Under the pieces are notes generated by a model. It was not told where the DNA came from, did no database searches, and saw only the letters and a program-made list of their open reading frames with translations. A stretch of 41,643 nucleotides of DNA from Candidatus Woesearchaeota archaeon (lineage in GTDB: Archaea > Nanobdellota > Nanobdellia > Woesearchaeales > WJKV01): the NCBI GenBank assembly GCA_019323355.1, contig JAHWHI010000014.1, positions 1-41,643 of the forward strand. The letters are read 5' to 3'. Of this stretch, positions 1 through 6,570 are shown piece by piece (the first letter of the stretch is position 1; every line of letters starts with the position of its first letter). The translations under genes were made by a program, and so were the position numbers.

Positions 1-337
1 CTGTGAACTTTGCAAGCTTAGGGTTTGTCAGAATTCCTGGCTGGTACCTGCCTGGAAAAACTTTGCAGCCTGTATATTTCCCGAACAGTTTCAGAGGTTT
101 CCAACCATTCTCCCTACGGCATACAATAATTACATCCTCTGGTGCGTACTGTGCCAGGAATTTTGCTGCAATACGTAATCTCTTGTCAATCTGAGATACA
201 TTCAACACTGCAAGCCCATCTGTCCTAATCTTGTAGATGAAAGGCTGCATGTACTTTGTCCTGAATTTTGTTCCAATATGTACTCCTGCTTTGAAGTAGA
301 CATCTGTTGGTACTAAAAATGATTCTTCTTCTGCCAT
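1..337 (-). CDS. rps2: Small-subunit ribosomal protein uS2 (5' part, runs off the window)
   Basis: Translation of the minus strand gives 112 residues beginning MAEEESFLVPTDVYFKAG, followed by VHIGTKFRTKYMQPFIY and FPGRYQPGILTNP, which are the classic archaeal uS2 (S2/SA family) N-terminal and middle signatures. The protein is part of the 30S head/body junction. The C-terminus lies beyond base 1. The ATG at 337 is chosen because a GGAGG SD sits at 343-347, five bases upstream. Unlike most genes here it does not look leaderless: the next clear TATA box is about 140 bases upstream, inside the end of thpR. Confidence 0.95.
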   Translation of the reverse strand, partial: MAEEESFLVPTDVYFKAGVHIGTKFRTKYMQPFIYKIRTDGLAVLNVSQIDKRLRIAAKFLAQYAPEDVIIVCRRENGWKPLKLFGKYTGCKVFPGRYQPGILTNPKLAKFT

Positions 338-457
338 TTTTTCCTCCGATATAAGCAGGGTAATATATGCAGAATATTTCTGAGCTGCATCTTTATTACC
401 TCAGCAGTCAATGCTCATGGCCAGTCTCTATGGCTGACATCCATGAACTTTGGTTAT
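338..457 (-). promoter_or_regulatory. Structured 5' leader of rps2 (two hairpins plus SD)
   Basis: From the predicted start near 457 to the ATG at 337 the leader is about 120 bases. It holds two inverted repeats. Bases 413-420 (GCTCATGG) pair with 441-448 (CCATGAAC), an 8-bp stem with one G-U. Bases 367-372 (ATGCAG) pair with 385-390 (CTGCAT), a 6-bp stem. The SD GGAGG follows at 343-347. Long structured leaders on ribosomal genes often mediate autogenous control; that role is inferred here. A box C/D interpretation was considered and dropped. Confidence 0.5.
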
Positions 458-478
458 GTATATGAGAACTTGAGAGTG

Positions 479-488
479 CTTTATAAAG
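479..488 (-). promoter_or_regulatory. TATA box for rps2 (within the thpR 3' end)
   Basis: The minus strand reads CTTTATAAAG, with CC further upstream as in the other promoters of this window. About 26 bases downstream would place initiation near 457. The box overlaps the last codons and stop of thpR. Confidence 0.5.
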
Positions 489-1008
489 GTTTCGCAGGGA
501 ACTCTCCCATATCTTCGTATATCGGGCCTGTGCCTGTGAGGGTGCTTTTGATGAGGTAGAAGGCATTGATATTAAATTCAAGAGGCTTGACATTGATCTT
601 ATCCACCTTGTCCAGGAAAGCTTTCCTATCTTCTAAGAATTTTACTCTTGCGATTGTGATATGTGCTGTGAATGGATGATCGATAGGGATTTCATCTGTC
701 GCTTTGTGGATCTTTTCAAACAGTTCTGTGACTTGTTCTGGCGGCTTGACAGAGATATGGACAACCCGGATACGTTTTGGAGTGAACACGTCGAGACCAT
801 AAAGAGTAAGCTTGAAGCTGTTGAATGAGATGTTTGTTAATTTAGTTTTTAGAGAGTCTATATCTTTTTCATCTATCTCTCCAAGAAACTTGAGTGTGAT
901 ATGAAATTCTTTTGGTAATTTTAGACCTTCTTGGTTTAGTCCATCCTGGATGCGTCTCAGCTCTTCTTCAATTTCCCCTGGCACTTTCACAGCAATGAAG
1001 AGTCTCAT
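481..1008 (-). CDS. thpR: RNA 2',3'-cyclic phosphodiesterase (2H family, LigT/ThpR)
   Basis: This 175-residue protein has the two tandem H-x-T motifs of the 2H phosphoesterase superfamily: HITLKFLG (His36, Thr38) and HITIARVK (His116, Thr118). ThpR/LigT proteins hydrolyse 2',3'-cyclic phosphate RNA ends to 2'-phosphates and show reversible 2'-5' ligase activity in vitro. The start at 1008 (MRLFIAVKV, the family N-terminus) is preferred over an upstream in-frame ATG at 1086, because that extension is a poor, hydrophobic sequence and a TATA-like element at 1029-1039 lies 27 bases upstream of 1008, as for a leaderless message. A role next to the tRNA-splicing endonuclease unit is plausible, since that enzyme makes 2',3'-cyclic ends, but the two are divergently transcribed. 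Confidence 0.93.
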   Translation of the reverse strand: MRLFIAVKVPGEIEEELRRIQDGLNQEGLKLPKEFHITLKFLGEIDEKDIDSLKTKLTNISFNSFKLTLYGLDVFTPKRIRVVHISVKPPEQVTELFEKIHKATDEIPIDHPFTAHITIARVKFLEDRKAFLDKVDKINVKPLEFNINAFYLIKSTLTGTGPIYEDMGEFPAKPL

Positions 1009-1097
1009 AAATTGATGAATGGGATATTCTTTTATTAATATTTTGGAAAGAAAGAGTAAAAAAAAGAAATAATACTTAATATGCAAGATTAGTCTGA

Positions 1098-1484
1098 TTA
1101 ATCCTCTTCGGAATAATCCTCTTCAGAGTATTCTTCTTCTGGAGGAGGAAGTTCTTCTTCTGGTTCTTCTCCAAAGTCTTCTGTATCCTCTGGCTCATCT
1201 GGCTCTGGGATTGGCGCAGATTCCAGTGCTGATACTTCTCTTGTCACTGATTGCTTGACACCAGGCTCTTCTGGGCCTGCTTCGCCGATCTTCTCTGCAA
1301 AACCTACTTTTTTCAAGACTTTGGTTACTTTTACTTTGCACCGCTCCCCTTCCTTGACATTAGGTATGAACAGTACAAAACCTTGTACTTTCGCAACACC
1401 GTCGCCTTTTGCGCCGACAGCCTCTATTGTCACGTCAACTTCGTCGCCAACATCTACAGGCGGCCTCATACTTCTTCTTTGCAT
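1098..1484 (-). CDS. Small TRAM-domain protein with acidic tail
   Basis: Residues about 8-65 form a TRAM domain: VDVGDEVDVTIEAVGAKGDG, then VAKVQGFVLFIPNVKEGE and VKVTKVLKKVGFAEKIG. Stand-alone TRAM proteins of archaea bind RNA and have been proposed as cold-shock-like RNA chaperones. The remaining roughly 60 residues are strongly acidic and proline-rich, ending in EEEYSEEDYSEED. The usual archaeal TRAM protein is about 60-75 residues, so the tail doubles its length. The ATG at 1484 is supported by an upstream GAGGT (1492-1496) and a TATA box at 1531-1540. A later ATG at 1469 (MRPPVDVG) is an alternative start. Confidence 0.88.
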   Translation of the reverse strand: MQRRSMRPPVDVGDEVDVTIEAVGAKGDGVAKVQGFVLFIPNVKEGERCKVKVTKVLKKVGFAEKIGEAGPEEPGVKQSVTREVSALESAPIPEPDEPEDTEDFGEEPEEELPPPEEEYSEEDYSEED

Positions 1485-1530
1485 ATTTAATACCTCACTT
1501 GATATTTTTGGCCTTAAATATCGAGATGTA

Positions 1531-1540
1531 GTATTTAAAG
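1531..1540 (-). promoter_or_regulatory. TATA box for the TRAM gene
   Basis: The minus strand reads CTTTAAATAC. Initiation would fall near 1509, giving a leader of about 25 bases that includes the GAGGT ribosome site. Confidence 0.5.
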
Positions 1541-1563
1541 GTATTGTCTACGCCTAAAGAAAA

Positions 1564-1573
1564 GCTATATAAA
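1564..1573 (+). promoter_or_regulatory. TATA box for endA
   Basis: GCTATATAAA is centred about 27 bases before the ATG at 1597. This predicts a leaderless message and argues against the in-frame ATG at 1573, which lies inside the box itself. Confidence 0.6.
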
Positions 1574-1596
1574 TGCTGGTTTCATTGCAATCTGAT

Positions 1597-2220
1597 ATGG
1601 CAAAGAAAGCTGCAAAAAAGAAAACAACAAAGAAAGCAAAGGAAATCAAGAAGGAAAAAGAAGCAAAGAGTGAACCAAAGACCAAGAGCAAGAGAAAACC
1701 AGAGCTAAAAGCAAAGCTCATCTCTGAACGTGTTCTTGTCGAAGCCTCTGATCAAGCCAGAGAGTTGTATAATCAAGGAAGGTACGGAATCATCCTTGAC
1801 AATGGAGAGCTTCAGCTTAACCTGATAGAAGCCTTATTCTTGCTAGAGAAAGGAAAGATCAAGATCATGTCTGGCAGAAAGAAAATGACTGCGCAGACAC
1901 TGATAAAATCTCATGAGGAGCAGGATCCGAATTTCTGGGTAAGATATGTTGTATACAGAGATTTCAGGAATCGCGGATATATCATCAGCACTGCTCTCAA
2001 GTTTGGCGCTGATTTCAGAGTATATGACAGAGGGATGAAGCCTGGCAATGGGCATGCGAAATGGCTTGTCTTTCCAGTATCAGAAGACAAAGTCCTTTCA
2101 TGGTATGAATTTGCTGCAAAGAACCGTGTGGCAACAAGCACAAAAAAAAGACTGCTGATTGGGATTGTCGACAAAGAAAATGATGTCACATATTATGAGA
2201 TAAGATGGATGCGGCCGTAA
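1597..2220 (+). CDS. endA: tRNA-intron endonuclease
   Basis: This 207-residue protein has a Lys-rich N-terminal 35 residues followed by the EndA N-domain (ARELYNQGRYG, LNLIEALFLLEKGKI) and the nuclease domain (YRDFRNRGYIISTALKFG). The catalytic triad is visible: Tyr in FRVYDRG, His in GHAKWLVFP and Lys at about residue 183 in KKRLLIGIVD. The enzyme cuts bulge-helix-bulge motifs in pre-tRNA (and pre-rRNA), leaving 2',3'-cyclic phosphate ends. Its length fits the homomeric alpha type. The start at 1597 is set by the TATA box 27 bases upstream. It heads a tight plus-strand operon with the unknown gene, fen and trm5. Confidence 0.96.
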   Translation: MAKKAAKKKTTKKAKEIKKEKEAKSEPKTKSKRKPELKAKLISERVLVEASDQARELYNQGRYGIILDNGELQLNLIEALFLLEKGKIKIMSGRKKMTAQTLIKSHEEQDPNFWVRYVVYRDFRNRGYIISTALKFGADFRVYDRGMKPGNGHAKWLVFPVSEDKVLSWYEFAAKNRVATSTKKRLLIGIVDKENDVTYYEIRWMRP

Positions 2221-3209
2221 AGATGATGAATAAAAATTCTGTGAATGTGCCTGATAGAATAATCCAAATGATCAGACTTAGAGGGTATGTTCTTCCAACA
2301 GACATCAGCAGGGAACTGAAGATAAACTCGATATTTGCCGGCGCGCATCTATCAGAGATGGTAGACTCTGGAAAGCTGAAGATCTCAAACACTAAAGTCG
2401 GGAGCAGCCCAGCATACTATCTTCCTGAGACTGCATCAAGCTTACAGAACCTGGAGAAATACCTTAATGAGAAGGACCAGAAAACTTTCCAGATATTGAA
2501 AGAGAAAAAAATACTGAGGGAGAAAGATCTTGGTCCGTTGATACAGGTATCATTAAGAAATCTTAAGGATTTCGCTGTTCCGTTGCGGGTGAACAAGGAG
2601 GAGATATTCTGGAAATATTATCTTGTCTCTGATGATGAAGCAGCTGCATTGATAAAAAGTATGATCGAGAATGACAAAGAGATATCTGCTCCAGAGCCAG
2701 TGGTCAAAAAAGAGGAAGTGCCTGAGGCAATAGAAAAAGAAGCGCCTAAGGTTGTGGTGCCAGAACCTATTGTCGCTGCTGAGAAGCCAAAAGCTAAAAA
2801 GAAAGAGAAGAAGGCAGAGCCGAAAAAAGAAAAAGAGATCCAGACAACGATCCCTGATGAGAAAATAGAGCCAAAAGAGAAAATCGAGAAGCCGCAGATC
2901 AAGAATGAATTTTATGACAAGATATCCTCCTACTGCGAGCGGAAAAAAATAAAGATCCTTGATGCTGAGCTTATTAAAAAAGGAGATATCGAGCTAGTGC
3001 TCGAAGTCCCGACTGTCATTGGGAATGTCAAATACTTTGCAAAGGCACGGGACAAAAAACGAAACAATGATGGAGACTTATCTTCAGCATATGTCCGAGG
3101 CCAGACAAAAAATCTTCCTACTGTTTTCCTAACAACAGGAAAAGTCACAAAGAAAGCGCTGGAGATGGTAGGGCAGGATTTCAAGCAAATGATTGTAAAA
3201 GAGATCTAA
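2205..3209 (+). CDS. Unknown: N-terminal winged helix, C-terminal nuclease-fold-like domain
   Basis: I do not recognise a named family. Residues about 15-80 look like a winged-helix DNA-binding unit (RIIQMIRLRGYVLPTDIS, IFAGAHLSEMVDSGKLKIS), with a second possible wing up to 150. Residues about 160-235 are a Pro/Glu/Lys-rich linker. The last 95 residues alternate strands and helices: KIKILDAEL, IELVLEVPT, VKYFAKARDKK, LSSAYVRGQTKN, PTVFLTTGKVTKKALEM. This resembles the Mrr/restriction-endonuclease-like fold, but I cannot find a clean PD-(D/E)xK set, so catalysis is doubtful. The gene overlaps endA by 16 bases if it starts at 2205; ATGs at 2223 and 2226 just after the endA stop are alternatives. 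Context with endA, fen and trm5 suggests nucleic-acid processing. Confidence 0.75.
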   Translation: MDAAVKMMNKNSVNVPDRIIQMIRLRGYVLPTDISRELKINSIFAGAHLSEMVDSGKLKISNTKVGSSPAYYLPETASSLQNLEKYLNEKDQKTFQILKEKKILREKDLGPLIQVSLRNLKDFAVPLRVNKEEIFWKYYLVSDDEAAALIKSMIENDKEISAPEPVVKKEEVPEAIEKEAPKVVVPEPIVAAEKPKAKKKEKKAEPKKEKEIQTTIPDEKIEPKEKIEKPQIKNEFYDKISSYCERKKIKILDAELIKKGDIELVLEVPTVIGNVKYFAKARDKKRNNDGDLSSAYVRGQTKNLPTVFLTTGKVTKKALEMVGQDFKQMIVKEI

Positions 3210-3210
3210 G

Positions 3211-4239
3211 ATGGGTTGTGCGATTACTGAATTATTGAAAGGCGATGAAATAGAACTAGAAGACCTGAAAGGAAAGATTCTTGTTGTTGATTCCTACAAT
3301 ATGCTTTACCAATTCTTAACAACCATAAGACAGAGAGACGGTGCTCCTCTGATGGACTCTAAAGGAAGGATCACTTCACATCTTACTGGATTGTTCAACA
3401 GGGTCACCAAATTTATGGAGATCGGTATGAAGCTTGCGTTTGTTTTTGACGGAGAGGTACCTGAACTAAAGGCTGCTGAACTCAGGAAAAGAAAGACTGT
3501 GAAAGAGGCTGCAAAAAAATTGCATCAAGAAGCAATAGAACGGGAAGATGTCGAAGCAATGAGCAAGTATGCTGGCAGATTTTCAAGACTGACAAGAGAT
3601 ATGGTTGATGAAAGCAAAGAACTGCTGAAAGCTCTAGGTCTACCTGTGATACAGGCGCCAAGTGAGGGAGAAGCGCAGGCTGCGTTCATAGTAAAAGACA
3701 AGGATGCTTGGGCTGTTGTCAGCCAGGATGCTGATGCTTTCTTGTTCGGGGCTGATAAAGTCGTAAAAAATCTTAGTGTTGCTGGGAAAAGAAAACTTCC
3801 TTCAAAATTTGCATTCACAACAGTCAGACCGCAGGTCTTTGACCTTAAAGAGAATCTTAAAGAGCTGGAGATTAACCAGGATCAGTTGATTGCTTTGGGA
3901 GTTCTTGTCGGAACTGATTTCAATCCTGGGGGGATAAAAGGCATCGGGCCTAAAAAAGGACTGAAACTTGTCAAAGAGCATGGAGATGATTTTGAAAAAT
4001 TATTTTCCTCTGTTGACTGGCCTTTTGATTTTTCCTGGAAAGAGCCTTTCAACCTAATCAAGAAGATGAAGGTCACAAAAAAATACAAACTCGAGTGGGG
4101 AAAGATAGATAGTGACAAGGTTGTTGAGATATTATGCAAACGCTACGATTTTTCAGAAGAGCGGATCCTGAAGAAATTAAAGGATGGCTCTAAAAAGCAA
4201 GAAAAACAGAAACAAAAAGGGCTATCGCAATGGTGCTGA
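3211..4239 (+). CDS. fen: Flap endonuclease 1 (FEN1)
   Basis: At 342 residues the length is normal for archaeal FEN1. The conserved Gly2 (MGCAITELL) fixes the start. Metal-binding acidic clusters are present: VVDSYNMLYQFL, FVFDGEVP, PSEGEAQAAFIV, SQDADAFLFG and GVLVGTDFNPGG, followed by the helix-hairpin-helix GIKGIGPKKGLKL. It removes 5' flaps in Okazaki-fragment maturation and repair. The C-terminus QKGLSQWC fits a PCNA-interacting box (Q-x-x-L-x-x-W) but ends in Cys where archaeal FEN1 normally has Phe followed by a few residues. The last ten bases overlap the start of trm5. Confidence 0.97.
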   Translation: MGCAITELLKGDEIELEDLKGKILVVDSYNMLYQFLTTIRQRDGAPLMDSKGRITSHLTGLFNRVTKFMEIGMKLAFVFDGEVPELKAAELRKRKTVKEAAKKLHQEAIEREDVEAMSKYAGRFSRLTRDMVDESKELLKALGLPVIQAPSEGEAQAAFIVKDKDAWAVVSQDADAFLFGADKVVKNLSVAGKRKLPSKFAFTTVRPQVFDLKENLKELEINQDQLIALGVLVGTDFNPGGIKGIGPKKGLKLVKEHGDDFEKLFSSVDWPFDFSWKEPFNLIKKMKVTKKYKLEWGKIDSDKVVEILCKRYDFSEERILKKLKDGSKKQEKQKQKGLSQWC

Positions 4240-5240
4240 CTGTAAAAGTTAAGTCAAAGGATACGCAGAAGATAAAGAAAGTTCTAATTGACAAAGGGAT
4301 ATTCAACCAGGGATATAAAGTGAAACGGGAGAAAGGCTTTGTATATCTTCCTGTTCTGAAAAGGATTACAAAACCAAAGCTTGAATTCGCAGATAAAAAA
4401 CTAGATCTGATAGAAAGGAAAGGCTCACTGCAGAGTATCCTGGCAAAGGATTTGACAAGTAAAGAGTTAGAGGCAGTGCCTTCTGCATTTGACATTGTGG
4501 GAGATATCGCTATCCTCGAGATCAAAGACGAGATAAAAAAGCACGAGAAACTTGTTGCACAGACCTTGCTTAAGCTCCATAAGAATATCAAGACTGTTGT
4601 GAAGAAAGCCTCAATTCATGGCGGAGAGTTCCGAACACAGAAGATGAAGCATCTTGCAGGCGAACAGAAGAAAATTGCTGTCCATCGAGAGAGCGGTGTT
4701 TTGATAAAACTAGATGTTGAGAAAGTCTATTTCAGCGCAAGGCTGTCTAATGAAAGGCTCAGGATTGCGAATCTGGTGACGAAAAGAGAAGACGTCCTTG
4801 TCATGTTCAGCGGATGCGCACCTTACCCGCTGGTGATCGCTAAAAACAGTCCTGCAAGACACATCGTAGGAATAGAGAAGAATCCTACAGGCCATAAATA
4901 CGCTCTTGAGAATCTCAAGCTGAACAAAGGGATTGCAAACAAGATAGAACTATTCAAAGGTGATGTTAGGAAAATCATCCCAAAGCTGAATAGAAAATTC
5001 GACCGAATCGTGATGCCGCTTCCAAAATCTGCTGAAGATTTCCTTCCAGACGCTCTTAAAGCTGCAAAAAAAGGCGCAGTAATCCATCTCTATGATTTCT
5101 TAGATGAGAAAAATATTCCTGATGCTGCGATCGAAAAGATAAGAAAACATGTTCATAAATTTAAAGTTCTGAAAATTGTGAAATGCGGACAGTTCTCTCC
5201 TTCTGTATACCGGATCTGTGTTGATTTCAGGCTAGAATAA
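4230..5240 (+). CDS. trm5: tRNA (guanine37-N1)-methyltransferase Trm5
   Basis: This 336-residue protein has the Trm5 layout. An N-terminal D1 recognition domain ends near residue 75. The D2 domain begins with FDIVGDIAILEI and includes the HGGEFRTQKMKHLAG region. The Rossmann SAM domain follows, with DVLVMFSGCAPYPLVIAK, VGIEKNPTGHKYALENL and the catalytic-loop equivalent IVMPLPKSAEDFLPDAL. The enzyme methylates N1 of G37 next to the anticodon, which prevents +1 frameshifting; some archaeal Trm5 paralogues act in wyosine synthesis instead. The start ATG lies inside the fen 3' end (ATGGTGCTGA), implying translational coupling. Confidence 0.94.
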   Translation: MVLTVKVKSKDTQKIKKVLIDKGIFNQGYKVKREKGFVYLPVLKRITKPKLEFADKKLDLIERKGSLQSILAKDLTSKELEAVPSAFDIVGDIAILEIKDEIKKHEKLVAQTLLKLHKNIKTVVKKASIHGGEFRTQKMKHLAGEQKKIAVHRESGVLIKLDVEKVYFSARLSNERLRIANLVTKREDVLVMFSGCAPYPLVIAKNSPARHIVGIEKNPTGHKYALENLKLNKGIANKIELFKGDVRKIIPKLNRKFDRIVMPLPKSAEDFLPDALKAAKKGAVIHLYDFLDEKNIPDAAIEKIRKHVHKFKVLKIVKCGQFSPSVYRICVDFRLE

Positions 5241-5243
5241 AAA
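5233..5243 (-). terminator. U-tract after the box C/D RNA
   Basis: On the minus strand the sequence immediately after the terminal stem is TTTTTATTCT, a typical archaeal intrinsic terminator. It falls in the gap between the convergent sRNA and trm5 and over the trm5 stop. Confidence 0.5.
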
Positions 5244-5245
5244 GT

Positions 5246-5317
5246 GTGTGCTCAGCAGTTACTCCGTCCATTCATCTCCGTTAGGATCAGACGGTGTTCA
5301 CCTTCGTCATCGCACAA
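5246..5317 (-). ncRNA. Box C/D guide sRNA (2'-O-methylation guide)
   Basis: Read on the minus strand, all four boxes are present in order. Box C is GCGATGA (5307-5313; one mismatch to RTGATGA), D' is CTGA (5287-5290), C' is GAGATGA (5272-5278; one mismatch) and D is CTGA (5252-5255). The boxes are bracketed by a terminal stem GTGC/GCAC (5312-5315 with 5248-5251), whose 5' arm overlaps the first two bases of the assigned box C. Guide segments of 16 bases precede D' and D, and the D'-C' spacer is 8 bases. These are typical archaeal dimensions. A TATA box about 26 bases upstream and a U-tract just downstream make it an independent transcript. By the N+5 rule both guides would direct methylation of a uridine. 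I could not place the rRNA or tRNA targets from memory. Confidence 0.75.
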
Positions 5318-5337
5318 TAATGTGATATGTAGAAAGA

Positions 5338-5348
5338 CGTTTATAAAG
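5338..5348 (-). promoter_or_regulatory. TATA box for the box C/D RNA
   Basis: The minus strand reads CCTTTATAAACG, centred near 5343. That is about 26 bases before the RNA 5' end at roughly 5317, and just after the pan stop codon. Confidence 0.6.
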
Positions 5349-5358
5349 GTTATGGCCT

Positions 5359-6498
5359 CTAGCCAAACATATTTACATAATCTGTGATTTCTTCTGTTGT
5401 CTTGTTGCGGACTTTTTCTATTGCATTGATAAAATCATCATGCAGTACATGAGCCCGATCTTCTCTGATTGCAAAATAACCTGCTTCTGTACAAACCGCA
5501 CGGACTTCAGCTCCAGACATGCCATCTAATTCTTCTGCAATCTTATTCTTATTGACTTTCTTAAGCGTCATATCCTTGCTGTGTATCTTAAGGATCTGTT
5601 TCAATCCTTCAACATCTGGAAGATCAACATGTATCTGGCGATCCAGTCTTCCTGGTCTTGTGACTGCTGGGTCGAGGATATCCCTCCTGTTTGTCGCGCC
5701 AATCACTTTTACATTGCCAAGCTCCTTGAAGCCGTCAAGCTCTGCTAGAAGCTGCATAAAAGTTCTCTGCACTTCCCGCTCTCCAGAAGTGCCAATATCC
5801 ATTCGTTGCGATGCAAGTGCGTCAAGTTCATCAATGAAAACTATAGATGGAGCTTTTTCTCTTGCAAGCTCGAAGATCTCACGCACTAATTTTGCACCTT
5901 CTCCAATAAATTTCTGTACCAATTCAGAACCAACAATCTCGATGAAAGTCGAGTTTGTGCTTTCTGCAACTGCTTTTGCGAGCAGGGTCTTTCCAGTACC
6001 AGGCGGACCGTGAAGAAGAATGCCTTTCGGAGGTTTGATACCGACTTTTTCAAACAGTTCTGGTTTCATCAACGGAAGCTCTATAACTTCCTTGATCTCT
6101 TCTATGATGCTTGAAAGACCTCCTATATTCTTCCAGGAAACTGTAGGTTTCTCTATGATCACAAATTTTTCAACATTAAATTTTTTCATGGAATGTATTT
6201 TATCCACAACAACCAGATTTTTCTGGTGGGCCAGGACAAAATCACCTGGCTTCAAATCCTTGACATTGCTTGAGATATTAACATAAAACTCGTTTCCATT
6301 CTTCAGGCTGAGGATTGCTTTCTCTTTCAATATGTCTCTTACCTCGCAGATCAAGAACGGTGGTGTGTGAAATTTCGCCATCTCATTCTTAAGATGCTCA
6401 ATAGTGTTACGCAGAATTCTATTCTCCTCTTCTAATGAACTTATATTTGTTGTATAACCATACATTGCCTTTTCAAGTTCGTCTGTTTTAGTCCCCAT
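5359..6498 (-). CDS. pan: Proteasome-activating nucleotidase (PAN, AAA+ ATPase)
   Basis: This 379-residue protein has an N-terminal coiled coil (SLEEENRILRNTIEHLKNEM), the PP-containing linker (KFHTPPFLI), an OB domain (about 55-110) and one AAA+ module. The module shows Walker A GPPGTGKT, pore loop KFIGEGAKLVRE, Walker B SIVFIDELDAL and SRH DPAVTRPGRLDR. PAN hexamers unfold substrates and open the 20S gate. The C-terminus ends in Met-Phe-Gly, a hydrophobic-Phe-X version of the HbYX gate-opening motif. The ATG at 6498 is chosen over an upstream TTG at 6513 because the TATA box at 6523-6532 is 27-28 bases away. No proteasome subunit gene is in the window. Confidence 0.95.
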   Translation of the reverse strand: MGTKTDELEKAMYGYTTNISSLEEENRILRNTIEHLKNEMAKFHTPPFLICEVRDILKEKAILSLKNGNEFYVNISSNVKDLKPGDFVLAHQKNLVVVDKIHSMKKFNVEKFVIIEKPTVSWKNIGGLSSIIEEIKEVIELPLMKPELFEKVGIKPPKGILLHGPPGTGKTLLAKAVAESTNSTFIEIVGSELVQKFIGEGAKLVREIFELAREKAPSIVFIDELDALASQRMDIGTSGEREVQRTFMQLLAELDGFKELGNVKVIGATNRRDILDPAVTRPGRLDRQIHVDLPDVEGLKQILKIHSKDMTLKKVNKNKIAEELDGMSGAEVRAVCTEAGYFAIREDRAHVLHDDFINAIEKVRNKTTEEITDYVNMFG

Positions 6499-6522
6499 CC
6501 CAATCACGAACAACCCGCGTGA

Positions 6523-6532
6523 GTATTTAAAG
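6523..6532 (-). promoter_or_regulatory. TATA box for pan
   Basis: The minus strand reads CTTTAAATAC, centred about 28 bases before the ATG at 6498, which implies a leaderless message. Confidence 0.55.
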
Positions 6533-6570
6533 GTTTTGTTTCTTTGAGAAATAACAACACGTAAACTTTT

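Noticed and set aside
361..372. TATA-like element close to the rps2 start
   Set aside because: It would place the transcript start at or beyond the SD, leaving the strong GGAGG unused, and the element is one arm of a hairpin.
338..457. Possible second box C/D RNA in the rps2 leader (minus strand has GGATG-like and CTGA elements)
   Set aside because: No box matches RTGATGA well, no paired C'/D' set at the right spacing, and no terminal stem. The hairpin-leader reading explains the sequence better.
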